64,000 nucleotides of DNA from assembly GCA_033297075.1 (NCBI GenBank), contig MU858058.1:186001-250000 (forward strand). The letters run 5' to 3'. Positions within the stretch are counted from its first letter, which is position 1, and the number at the start of each line of letters is the position of its first letter. This document shows, piece after piece, positions 54,001 through 64,000 of this stretch. The notes under the pieces were generated by a model. The model worked only from the letters and a program-made list of their open reading frames with translations. It was not told the DNA's origin and did no database searches. The stretch comes from Rhypophila decipiens (taxonomy: Eukaryota > Ascomycota > Sordariomycetes > Sordariales > Naviculisporaceae). A program made the translations under genes and the position numbers.

Positions 54001-55331
54001 GCCTGCAGGGGCATGCCGACACGATGGTCGAAAACACCCCGACGGGCGAGATCTACGTCGAAGCATTCTACCAGAGAGCGGAGCGAAAACATTTCGGGCC
54101 CGAAGATTTCCAGATTCTGCGCCTCATTGGGAAGGGCACTTTTGGTCAGGTCTATCAAGTACGGAAAAAGGACACCAAACGAATCTACGCCATGAAGGTC
54201 CTGTCGAAGAAGGTTATCGTTCAGAAGAAGGAGGTGGCACATACCGTAGGCGAACGCAATATCCTCGTGAGGACGGCCATGTCGGACTCTCCTTTTATCG
54301 TCGGGTTGAAATTTTCCTTCCAGACCCCTTCGGATCTCTACTTGGTAACGGATTACATGTCAGGCGGAGAACTCTTCTGGCATCTGCAGAAAGAACAACG
54401 ATTTGAGGAAAAACGCGCAAAGTTTTACATCGCCGAACTGATTCTTGCCATTCAGCATCTTCACGAGAACGACATCGTGTATCGCGACCTGAAGCCGGAG
54501 AATATTCTACTCGACGCGAACGGCCATATTGCCCTGTGCGATTTTGGTCTGTCCAAGGCAAATCTGACCAAGAACGATACAACCAACACGTTCTGTGGTA
54601 CGACAGAGTACCTGGCTCCTGAGGTTCTCCTGGACGAGGCTGGCTATACCAAGATGGTGGACTTCTGGTCCTTGGGCGTTCTCGTCTTTGAAATGTGTTG
54701 CGGGTGGAGCCCGTTTTATGCCGAGGATACGCAACAAATGTACAAGAATATCGCTTTCGGCAAAGTCAGGTTTCCTCGCGACACCCTATCCCTGGAAGGG
54801 CGGAATTTCGTCAAAGGATTGCTTAACAGGAACCCCAAGCATCGCTTAGGCGCGACAGATGATGCTGAGGAACTGAAGAGGCACGCCTTCTTCGCAGATA
54901 TTGACTGGGACGCACTGTCTAAGAAGCTCATCACACCTCCTTTCAAACCCCAGCTCAAGAACGATACGGATGTCTCATACTTCGACCCCGAATTCACCAA
55001 CGCCCTCAACACCAATGGGTCCCTTAACGAGCGGGCGGCCGCCTTGGCAAAAGGATACGCTACATCGACTCCGCTGTCTCCTTCGGTACAGGCAAATTTC
55101 CAGGGCTTCACGTTTGTTGACGAGAGTGCCCTCGACGATCATATGAGGGACCGGTACCATGATAGATATGAGGATCAAGACATGGATGACGCCCAGCACC
55201 GGAGGAACGATGACGACTGGGATGACCTGCATGACCTTGACCCACGGAGCGCGAACCGGATGAGCGGGATTGTCAAAACCAACACGAACGACGAGCAAAT
55301 GTTTGGCGCGCCCAGTTTCGATGACGTCTAA
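51019..55331 (+). CDS. SCH9: AGC protein kinase Sch9/SchA (C2 domain plus kinase)
   Basis: Nutrient-signalling kinase of the TOR/PKA network. Model join(51019..51143, 52567..53823, 53876..55331), 945 aa. Exon 1 codes MSGAAAENSTASAAPPAP to MMSNTS; joining it over a 1.42-kb intron keeps frame into LSNMEGINLRGRSVTTAEDD. Alternatively translation starts at ATG 52577 (MEGINLRG). A disordered Ser/Pro region is followed by a C2-like domain (about 354-525: GKLTIKISEARGLRKCRDPY, NPKWDAEAVFDVVDSD). The kinase domain (about 540-800) has GKGTFGQV (546-553), Lys568, YRDLKPEN with Asp665, and DFG Asp683. The activation-loop Thr699 lies in TNTFCGTTEYLAPEVL. The AGC tail has turn motif STPLSPS and hydrophobic motif FQGFTF (Thr873), the site that TORC1 phosphorylates in yeast Sch9. 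Confidence 0.92.
51144..52566 (+). other. Long intron of SCH9 model
   Basis: 1.42 kb from donor GTAAGT to acceptor TCTTAG. All other protein-gene introns in the window are under 330 bp. It contains pyrimidine-rich tracts and a 188-codon frame (51657-52223) with no recognisable family. It may hide an alternative promoter for the shorter isoform that starts at 52577. Confidence 0.55.
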
Positions 55332-57785
55332 CTCGCGGCATTCCAGCAAGAAAAAACTCTTGAGCACTTGCTCAATCTCGGTTCGACTATAATATTTCCT
55401 TATCCACCGTCAAGGGGGCAGAAAGGAGAACAACGCAACCCAAATCTGATGACTCCCTATGAACATCACGGCATATTGCATTTAAGGCGGTATAATATCT
55501 TATTCTCTCCATTACCCTGGCATGAGGCTTTTTACTTTTTCTTTTTTCGGGTGGATGGGGGCACAACAGGCAAGGCGTTGAATGGTGAAAGAGGAGTAAT
55601 ATCTCTTGGGCGACTGGATGCACTTATCGCAAACAGAATGTCAATTAATCCCCCCTTTGCGATTTGGTTGTTTCTGACTTGTCTTGTTAATTACCACCAG
55701 TGCTTGGTGCTTCCGAGGATATGCGGGGTGTTGTTTTTATCGAAGTCTTTTGTTCGATCAAACCCGTTTGCTATCAGATGTTGTCGCCCGCGTGTGCTGT
55801 GTATGCGTGTACTGATCTGGCCGGTGCTCGGAAGTAATACGATTTTGAGGAGAGGGAGGGGGTGTGTGTGTGTCTGTTGTGGATGATGGTGCAGATAACA
55901 TTGGCTTTTTTTCTTTGGACACGTTTACTTTTTCCTACTCAAAAGTTGAAGACGTGCTGAAAACGGAAGCTTTCATTACTGTACCCATCTACTATCAAAT
56001 GAAAAGAACTGTTCATCCAGCCGTTCATGTATTTTTGATCTCTGTCCTATTTCTGCCATACTCTGAGATGGTAAGGCTGTCTCATTGAAGGGTACGGGTC
56101 AAGCTATTCTCCTGTATATGACCGAGTTGGATATGCGTTGAACGAGTCGCCGCTCTTTGTGTTTCGAAAATCCACCAGATAATTCCAACGGGCTCGCTAT
56201 GTAATTAACAGCCTCTCCTTGTGTCATTGCCTATCGGCCTTGGATAGTCATATAACGCACATCGTCTCTGTTACTATATTCAATGGTCCCTTGAGCTTTC
56301 GGCCAGGCGTGGGTCTTTCCTTTTCCTATTAATTACTTGAGAGGCATTCAATGGTTCACCAAATTTTCTGGAAAATAATAATCCTACAGTTTAGACATTG
56401 GTATTATGGTCTCGTCATTGTTAAGGTAGGTATGTTGTAGTATCCATCTGTGAGCAGGTTCCACCGACCACTGATCCTCAGAATCGTTCCACAGTCAGAT
56501 AGCAGTGCCATACATAGTCAGAGATCTTATCATGAACCAAACTGTGATATAGATCTGTCAGCGATAGATAGAATGAGTCTCACAATGCGGTATGTTTGTT
56601 GTACTTTCTTCTCTCCCTTTGAACTGGTCTGGATGTTTCGGCCGGCAGGAACAGCCAAAGCAGGCTTCCTTCTGGTGTGTACTTTGGTCAGAGAGAGAAC
56701 TATGTAGTGACTGTTACTACGGTAGGTAGGCACGATGCTTGCCTGGATGCTCCGTCAATCGACCGGGAAGAGAAAGAGATGGGGGATTTAGTTTCTATTC
56801 TTTTATTAATCTCCCCTTTCGGTTAGCTTTTGAGATTTATCTTTCAAACGGCTGTGGTTATATATGCTGTGTTAACCATGGCCCCCTGATCATCTTGTCT
56901 GTACTCCGTAAGTGATAGAATATTCCATATGGTGTAAACAGTACCAGTCAAAAATCCCTGGAACACATCTCCAGCCGGGTCAGATGTTAGTACCACAGTC
57001 TACTGTTGTGTAAGGTTCTGGAAGCGGGCATGTAAGGTTGGCTAGAATAGAGTCGTGATCATATATCCCCGAGGAGTTTGATCCGAGACTGGGTCTACCC
57101 ACTTGTTGGTGTGTCCTGCCCTGTGAATAAGACACTGACACACTCATGCTACTATAGTGGTCTACCCTCGTTGTTGTCACCATTACTGATCTCAAGTATC
57201 TCGGCAAGATAATGCCAGTTCATCGGATACAGACGCAGGGCCGTATGTCAGAGACCCAATAAGTACCACTCTATGCCCACGTTTTATCTGTTTCGGTCTT
57301 CAGTCGAGGCAAGAACGAAGTCCTGTGTGTTCAAGCAGCAGTTTATATGGAGGGAAAGAGTAGGACTCCTGGGTCGGTCATGCTTGACATGCCCTTGATA
57401 GCAGGATGCTAGCGTTCTTCCTGGGAGAGCTAATAGCTGCCGTGCTTACATGCTCATCTGTTTCCTCGATTAACAGAGGCCGCAGGGATTAGTCGCAAGA
57501 GGGTAAGATGGACCAGATGTCACGATAAGCAACACTTATGACATCCTGGATGGCAAAAACCTGGGCAATGGTGGTCTTATAATGAGATCAAGAAAAAAAA
57601 TGTACACGGAGTAGACACACTCATCATCTCTCTCCACTTTCTCCTTGCTGTCCATCAAGTCTCATTACTTGCTTGGGTTAGGACCTTTCACCGTCCGACA
57701 GAGGGCAAGGCAACTCTAGCGCCGGTGTCCTCGCATATGCCAGAACAGAGCTGGCCTCCCCTGCTTCGTTTTCGTTTTCTTCTCT
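55332..57785. other. Convergent intergenic, 2.45 kb
   Basis: Between the 3' ends of SCH9 and ATP14. T-rich and GT-rich sequence near 55860, no recognisable coding frame, no clear transposon ends. Long for a tail-to-tail spacer here. Confidence 0.5.
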
Positions 57786-58611
57786 TTAGTGGCCGTGGTG
57801 GGCATCATCCTCCTCCTCCTCAACGAGCCAATCCTCGACAACAGCGGCGGGTTGGCCAGCGTCAGCAGCCGCTTGTCCCTCAACCTCAACTGCCATAGAC
57901 TCGTACTCCTTCAAGCTCGAGGCAAGATCGGTCTCTTCGGGAGACTTGGGGGTCTTGGGAAGGTTGAAGGTGGCGACCTGACCAGCGGCGTCGGAGTCCT
58001 TGATGGGGGCAGGCTTGTAGGCCTTGAGCTCCTTGAGGTAGAGCTCCTGGACGAAGTCCGCTGTACGCACAAAAATCGGTTGGTTAGCATGCGAAGTGAA
58101 TTGATGAGCGAACGGTTGTGTCGTAATCAGGGGCGAAGCGGCATCGGATCCCAAGGCAAGTCGTCCATCATGGGTTTGTTCAATGGGCCTCCACTCCATT
58201 TCGCTGAACCTGCCCCAGAATGGAGATTGAAAAGCACCACGCCCGCATTCGACGAGGTAGGTCCGTTATGCCCTCAATCATTCAATCCTTAGTCCCATCT
58301 AGTTTCCCTAAACACCATTGATCGACCGGCTCGGGTATCGGAAAGGCCCGGCAAGGTGAGGAAAGAAGTAGTAAAACATACCTCTCCGAGTAACCGTAGG
58401 GGCAATGAATGTCCTCATCTGGGTCTGGGCGAGTCTGGAGACGGAGGCGACGGCCTTGCGAGCGCCCTGGATTGTAGACAACAAAGCCGTGTTAGTGTCA
58501 CGGAGCTCGGGGGAGTGGAGTGTCGCATCAACACTTTCCAATTGACGCGAGCTGGTTGGCAGGGCGAAAGGGAAAAAAACGTACCGAAACGCGGGCAACA
58601 GAAGCGAGCAT
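57786..58611 (-). CDS. ATP14: Mitochondrial ATP synthase subunit H
   Basis: Peripheral-stalk subunit of the F1Fo ATP synthase. Three exons, complement(join(57786..58060, 58382..58466, 58585..58611)), 128 aa. Exon 1 codes just nine residues (MLASVARVS). The N-terminus is a mitochondrial presequence, with Arg/Ser/Ala-rich ARKAVASVSRLAQTQMRTF and a plausible cleavage around TVTRRADF. The mature part, DFVQELYLKELKAYKPAPIK, and the acidic His-containing tail (VVEDWLVEEEEDDAHHGH) are typical of fungal subunit h. The second intron is 321 bp, the longest among the small genes here. Confidence 0.92.
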
Positions 58612-59383
58612 TTTGAGTTGCTTGTGCGGTGCGCAATTGACAGGATTGACGCTGGGGAGGGGTGGTGGTGAAGCAGCTGTCGAGCTCGAGGTTCAAGGCC
58701 GGGAAAGGTGGAGGTCGTTCAACTGAGAGGTTTTCAAAATTCCGGCTGAACTCCAGTCGTGCATCACTGACCAGCAATTGGCGCCACTGCACGCCAGGTC
58801 CCGGGAGAGCTCGGTTGGCTAGGTGTCACGTGATGACTATTCCATTGCGACCCTCGCTCTCCAACATCGATAACCACCGGTGACCAAATACCCAATCGTT
58901 GGGAAACAGAAGATTGGATCAATGTTGGCAAATGAAGAATACGCGGTGGTTGACCGATTCCAGCCATTATCTTGTCAGGATAGTAGGTGTTCTGATTTCT
59001 TCGTTCCTCTTCTCTTTAGATTTTCTAGCATCAATTGACAATCGCAGATCTGGATGTTGGCAAGTCGAACGGCCTTTCATCTTCCAAACACCATAAAGAG
59101 TCAATGTTTGGTACCCAAAATTATAAAACTATTCAAAAAAGGCAATTGCAGCAATCGAGTCGGTTGCTCCCATCCGAGTCCCCACAAGTTGAAAACAGAT
59201 GAACCACACTTTAACCTGAACGCCATCGGGACATGAATCAGTCCGAGCCGGTCCGAACCACACATTCTAATCTTGACACTCTCTCTACCTTACCAGATTG
59301 TATCTTTTATCCACACTTGTTTTCAGAATACTCAAAACCTTCCACGCCACACAGTAACCCGGGCCTCCATCATCTGCTTACTT
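58612..59383. other. Intergenic, ATP14 promoter
   Basis: 770 bp: promoter of ATP14 at the left, 3' region of the b561 gene at the right. Nothing else recognised. Confidence 0.5.
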
Positions 59384-60828
59384 CTACACGTACCTAGCGG
59401 CAGCATCTCTCCTCTTGCCCTCCTGGTATGGGCGTCTCGGATGATCTACCGACGAGCGAGATCGGGGGCTGTTGACCTGCTTTGGGATCCCTCTTTGCTT
59501 CTTCTGAAAAGTACTCCAGAGCTTGGCAGCAAAGTAGAGGAAGAAGACAATAGCGGCGATGACACTATAGGCGATCTTGAGCGAGTCACGCTCGTCGCTG
59601 AGCTGGAGACCCAAACCGCCGTTGACGACACCCAGCACGAGCAACGCGCGACCATACCAGATGTGCGCATAGCTGACCATTCCACGGCTCTGGTGTGCCA
59701 CGAAATGTCGGTGATGAACGAAGCCGAGGATGGGCTGGATGAACATGAGGCAGACGACGACAGTTCCCAGAATTGTGTGTGCTTGTTTGAAAAGCTACGA
59801 TATCGTTAGCATATCGGGAGGTTGATATATAAGCCAGGTTAAATTTGAGACTCACCGATTCCCGATCCAGAGCGCACTTGACGCCGATTCCGAAGCCAAC
59901 CCACATCAGGATGAAGGACACCGTCTGCCAGGCCGCATGGACCTTCCAGTTTCCGAGCAGGGGCATCAGCAGCGAGCCGAGGGGGTACAAGATTGCCATG
60001 ACGAGGGCCATGATGATACCATGGGCAACAAGAACCTTGGCGCTGATCAGACTACCTTCCTCTTGGGTGAAGCCGCTTCCCGTGTTGGAACCGGAGCCGG
60101 AGCCGGAGCCGGAGCCAGTCCCAGACCCAGCCCCAGTCCCGGATCCGCTCCCGCTTCCAGCCGTGCTATCCCGAAGGAATGGGTTGCTGTCCGAGCTGAT
60201 AGAGGCCGTGCTCATGTCAAGGCTGAATCTGTCCGTGCTGTCATGTTTGCTGATGGAGGCATCCTTAGCCGTCGTGCTGAGCGACGACCCTCTCTTCCAC
60301 GCGCTGATCCAGTTTGCCGAGCTCGTCAACGACATGGAGCCGCCACTCCATGTCTCGCAATTGGCACATCGGATGTTGGCAATCATCTTCCCATCTTGTA
60401 CCCCACTTCCGGCCAGCAGGGTCAGTTTGGCAGCAGTGCTGCTTGTGTCCAACTGCGGTTCCACGTACTGTGTACCGAGACGAGGAGATACGGTCAAATT
60501 TCCGGACCCGTCCTGGTACACCAAGAAGATGTTGGACCCGGTCATGCGTGAACCCGTCCCGAGGGCGACCCATTGGTATGTCGTCGGCGCCGAGATCTGA
60601 AAGTAAATGTTGCCGGAGCCGGCATTGGCCGAGGAAGATGGCACAGCAATGCTAAAGCAGATGTTGGGGTCATCCGCAGTGCAATACTGTTGCGTCGCGG
60701 CATTCACGCCATAACCGCCTGAATTACATGTTACCATCTGGTCCTCGAACGACAAGGGACTGAAGGGACATTGTGATATACTTACACGATAGCGCAGCAA
60801 TCAGCAAGGACTGACTGCTAATCTTCAT
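59384..60828 (-). CDS. DOMON (cellobiose-dehydrogenase cytochrome-like) plus cytochrome b561 protein
   Basis: Predicted transmembrane electron-transfer protein at the cell surface. Three exons, complement(join(59384..59794, 59856..60718, 60786..60828)), 438 aa. Signal peptide MKISSQSLLIAALSCGYGV. The outside domain (about 20-185) resembles the haem-binding DOMON/CDH cytochrome fold (YCTADDPNICFSIAVPSS, TYQWVALGTGSRMTGSNIF, MIANIRCANCETWSGGS). A Gly/Ser-repeat linker follows (AGSGSGSGTGAGSGTGSG). The b561 core has the four spaced His expected for two haems: VLVAHGIIMALV, WKVHAAWQTVSF, FKQAHTILGTVV and SYAHIWYGRALLV. A basic cytosolic tail ends it. The role may be reduction of metals or partner enzymes; substrate unknown. 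Confidence 0.9.
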
Positions 60829-61470
60829 CGTTGCGGTAAGTAGGTTGTAGTCTTGGCGAACACCAAGTTGAATTAATATCGATAAGGCAAGAGCGGTACG
60901 CAGGGAGGTGGGAAAGAGGTGAACGAGTGAAATCCCAAGGGAGGAGGGAGGGGTCCGGGGGTTATAATGATTTATGATCTGCCTTCTGGCGTCTGGGGAA
61001 ACGAGTGTGTTTTATTACGGTAAGGGTGGTGCAGTTCTATGCAACTCCCGGCGTGGCTTCAAGGCTATCGACTTTCAGCTGCGCGGTGATACGACGACGC
61101 CCCTAGAAGAGATGCGCGTTTCGGGATGGCGGACAAAGTTGCAGATGGCCGTTCTATCTACACTTTGTGGGATTGATGCCAGCAGCAGGCGGATTGTATT
61201 CAGAGGCGTGAAAAGGGCCCTTTATCAGCTATCAAAGGATGTCCAGCACAGGACAACTAGAACAAGAATGGACACCTCTTCTGGTCAGCGGCTCAGCCTA
61301 GAGGTCCGCCCTTGGTTCGTCTGACAATGGAGTGCCGCGCAGCCTTCGAAAATGGCACCGGCCCAAACTGTATTTTGTCACTGTGAGGAAAGGGTCCAGC
61401 GTCGTCCAATCGACATCGACGGCATTTCCCATGCTTGCATTGCTGGGCTGGAACTTTCACAAGTCTTGGC
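60829..61470. other. Intergenic upstream of b561 gene
   Basis: 640 bp, with the promoter of the b561 gene at the left end. No supported gene. Confidence 0.5.
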
Positions 61471-62029
61471 TGACATACTAGGGATGGGTAACGAAATTTT
61501 CAAATTTCGAATTTCAACGAAATCTTGAAAACCGTTTCGAAATTTTACAACCTGAAATTCAAGATTTTCATATTTCAATAGTGGGTCCCCTTTAATATAG
61601 GGTGGTAAATAGGGGGGTACGATATATTAGGGGTTAGTCATATATAAAACTGTTAGTAAACTACCTTTTATATGTGGGTAGCAACCTTCACCGCCTTCCC
61701 AATCCGGTTTAGTGAAATTTCATTTCATTTCAATTTCAACGATGTAAAAGTTGAAATTCGAAATGGGGGGGGGTCTTTCCGAAATTACCCATCCCTACAA
61801 TCCAACCCTGGAAAGTTTGTTAGATCGGTACGAATAGTGGCAACTACACCAGGGTCTCTGAGCCAGTAATTGATAAACAATGAAGAAGAAGAAAGAGAAG
61901 TAATTGTATCTAATATCGTTGTTCTGCTGTGTTTTGAGTGAGAAGTGTATTTGAGGTACTTAAAAATGGAAAATATGTGGGTTTTGTACCGATCTAACAA
62001 ACTTTCCAGGGTTGGATTGTATGACATAC
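61471..62029. mobile_element. hAT-type MITE, split from its right target duplication
   Basis: The element itself is 61479-61797 (319 bp). Its ends are TAGGGATGGGTAA (61479-61491) and the exact inverted complement TTACCCATCCCTA (61785-61797). The body is AT-rich with many GAAATTT/AAATTTC words. The left 8-base flank is TGACATAC (61471-61478). The same 8 bases occur at 62022-62029, directly after a second element inserted at the right end. An 8-base target duplication and a TAGGG-type end point to the hAT superfamily. Confidence 0.85.
61796..62021. mobile_element. Mariner-type MITE nested in the hAT MITE end
   Basis: The core 61798-62019 is 222 bp between TA dinucleotides (61796-61797 and 62020-62021). 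The ends 61796-61831 and 61986-62021 are perfect 36-base inverted complements, beginning TACAATCCAACCCTGG. No coding capacity. It used the final TA of the hAT element as its TA target site, which explains why the hAT duplication now lies beyond it. Confidence 0.88.
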
Positions 62030-62150
62030 ACTCCTGATACCCCAATCAAAATCCTGGTCGCTGATCGGGAGTCGAGGGTAGCCCCGAGCCCCTATTTTTT
62101 CTTTAACTCAAACCGTGGGGAAATCCTGTACCAAACGTAGATGCTATCCG

Positions 62151-62199
62151 TAGTGTATATCCCGATAGTACATGTACATACACTATCGGATACACACTA
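62151..62199. repeat. Imperfect hairpin
   Basis: Arms 62151-62169 (TAGTGTATATCCCGATAGT) and 62182-62199 (ACTATCGGATACACACTA) pair with one mismatch and one bulged C around a loop containing ACATGTAC. The word GTAGTACATGTACA recurs near 62236. Origin unknown. Confidence 0.6.
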
Positions 62200-62241
62200 A
62201 CACATGGCACCAACCGGGGACAGGCCGTTGAAGGGTAGTAC

Positions 62242-62463
62242 ATGTACAGAACGGCCCAAACTCTCGACGGTAAGAAAGTCCAGCGGTTTCAAACCTACGA
62301 ATGGTGCTTTCTAGCCTTGACGGCGCGCTCTTGGACGATTGCTGCTGATATCCTAATGATACCTGCTCAACATAAGCCTTTCTCTTGGTCGAACGTCGCT
62401 CCTCGTCCCAACTGTGCTGTAAGTATTAGGGGTCGTCTTTTTGGGCATAGCGGCCCAAAATAG
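62242..62463 (+). pseudogene. Possible hAT transposase C-terminal relic
   Basis: A 73-codon frame includes ARSWTIAADILMIPAQ, reminiscent of the dimerisation region of fungal hAT transposases (M-A-x-D-I-L-x-I-P-A). Sequence on either side does not extend the match, so if real it is a decayed fragment. Proximity to a hAT-type MITE 200 bp away supports the idea only weakly. Confidence 0.3.
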
Positions 62464-64000
62464 ACATACGTGGTGAGCCGAGCCACTGTTGGAAGTTCCT
62501 ATTAATATGGGCTTAGCGCGGGTATGCTCACTGCCGACACCATCGACTTACACTACCCAAAACGGTAACCACTTAGAGTTTAACGCTTGATGAGCAAGGG
62601 AATTCGAAACGAAATACCCTACCAAGCCTACACATTGTCAAGTCACTAGAGGAAGTACCTGATCTGATCTCTGTTTAGGCTTGCGTGAACACGCAATCCA
62701 AGCGCCCCGGTGGTTTTATGACGAACACGAATATCAGGCATTTGGTCTTTGACAGATTTGTCGTGATGTGACGAAACTAGACGGTAGTTAGTGGCGCAGT
62801 AACACTGTTCAACAAACTCAGGTTCTGCAATCACAAACCACTGGACAGACAGTGCTGACGATTTTCGACACCGGGACGGGAAGTGGTACGGAAACGTTTC
62901 CGACTTCCTGGTTGTCGTTGTTTGGGTATCTGATATCAGCCAAGGAATTGGTCACCCTTGAGTAATCTTCTCACTCTTACTTATTTCCCCATCCGATATC
63001 TCACCTGCGATCGCGATATAGGATACGTATCAACTAGCTCCCAAACGTTCTCTGGGAAATGCCTTTGGTTGGGTCGCACAGCCGGCGATCTTTCTCTGTC
63101 CTGCGCCGTGCCTTATCGAACGGACGGGACATATCACCTACCTACCCACATATAAATTCCGTCCCGCTCAACGATTCATAGTTTTGAATATTCAAGAAAA
63201 AGCCAAGATATATTGAGGCCTCCTCAACCTCAAAGGAGTAAATATCTACCACACCAACGCGTGTACCCGTTTACAGCACATACAGCAAAATCCTACCCCC
63301 TGAAACCAATAGTCATGTAGATTATTCGCTTGGCCCACGGCAGCGGGTTCGGGAAGCAATAGTTCACGGAGGATTTGAGGCTCGGCGGTCGGTTTTCATT
63401 GGCTTCTCTCATCACTACAACTATGCCGGATCGTATACAGTCAGTCTGTACAGCTTACATACCGTATCAGACTATACGTAGGACAGTAGTAGCGTGGACA
63501 ACACAGCCCTCTTCCCGTCTCCCCCACATGAACCGGCCAGAGTTGTCTGTCGGTCTATCGAACGAGGACAGCGAGGTGATCAACTTGCCTGGCGTGCGTT
63601 AAGAAAAGATGGGAAAAATCAAACATGAGACGGACAATGTCCAAGCCAGTCCTAGCCAAGCTGGTGGTGATGCATTGCTTCCCATGCGGAACTATCTGCC
63701 GTACGCGTCATCACTCCTAGGTGTGTGATGGGCCGATCACTCTTCAGCCCGTGAGTGAGAAGAGTGGTGGTTTCTGTCGACGGTCGAGAAACCTACCAAC
63801 CTGGGGAAAGCCATCCTCAACAAGTGACGGGTAGGTCGCAGCGTCATACCAAGATATCTTGACAGGTTGTGTAGTAGTTTCAGATACGCTTTTCTGCTGT
63901 TCGGGACCGAACAAATGAGTGACACTGAAGAACTCATTTGTCGTCGTTTCCTTCCGAAAAGTCGCAGGAGTGGATCACAGTTCGGGGATTTGAATGTGAC
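62464..64000. other. Gene-free right end
   Basis: 1.5 kb with only short, unrecognised frames to the window edge. Together with the preceding elements it looks like a repeat-rich, degenerate block. Confidence 0.5.

Overview
The window is nuclear DNA of a filamentous ascomycete (Pezizomycotina). Protein-coding genes carry short introns (mostly 52-120 bp) with GTATGT/GTAAGT/GTTAGT donors and CTAAC-type branch sites. Many products are one-copy fungal housekeeping proteins (Rpn13, Rna1, Nar1, Pex4, Ade17-type, Atp14, Cgr1, Sch9). A 'cell wall proline rich' type protein and the overall gene style suggest Eurotiomycetes (Eurotiales or Onygenales); that placement is inference, the class level above it is firm.

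Layout. 0-7.5 kb: a PX/PXB/DUF3818 lipid-binding protein (cut by the left edge), an unknown coiled-coil membrane protein, CGR1 and, divergently, a family C12 ubiquitin hydrolase. 7.5-12.4 kb: gene-poor, with one MITE. 12.4-20 kb: a large Ser/Pro-rich single-exon protein, PEX4 and the mannan polymerase subunit MNN9. 20.5-31 kb: RPN13, a Tat-SF1/Cus2 splicing factor, the bifunctional AICAR transformylase/IMP cyclohydrolase, a U6 snRNA gene that is itself interrupted by a spliceosomal-type intron, and a GH125 mannosidase. 31-36 kb: a fold-back element with telomere-like arms, then a secreted GH18 chitinase. 36-46.7 kb: a four-TM protein, RanGAP (RNA1), a C2H2 zinc-finger protein resembling Ino80 subunit Iec1, a second four-TM protein, NAR1, a SUZ-domain protein and a 111-aa unknown protein. 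46.7-51 kb: gene-poor, with a second copy of the MITE seen near 10.5 kb. 51-55.3 kb: SCH9/schA kinase. 57.8-60.8 kb: ATP14 and a DOMON-cytochrome b561 protein. 61-64 kb: a transposon graveyard with a mariner-type MITE nested exactly in the end of a hAT-type MITE, followed by a possible hAT transposase relic and no convincing gene.

There is no single pathway cluster. Related functions nevertheless recur: cell-wall and glycan work (MNN9, GH125, chitinase, proline-rich wall protein), ubiquitin/proteasome (UCH, RPN13, PEX4), splicing (Cus2-like, U6) and growth control (Sch9, Cgr1). Exon joins below were worked out by hand from splice sites, reading phase and family conservation; none is backed by transcript data. 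The best leads are the intron-bearing U6 gene, the nested MITE pair, the two-copy TIR element and the telomere-like fold-back structure.
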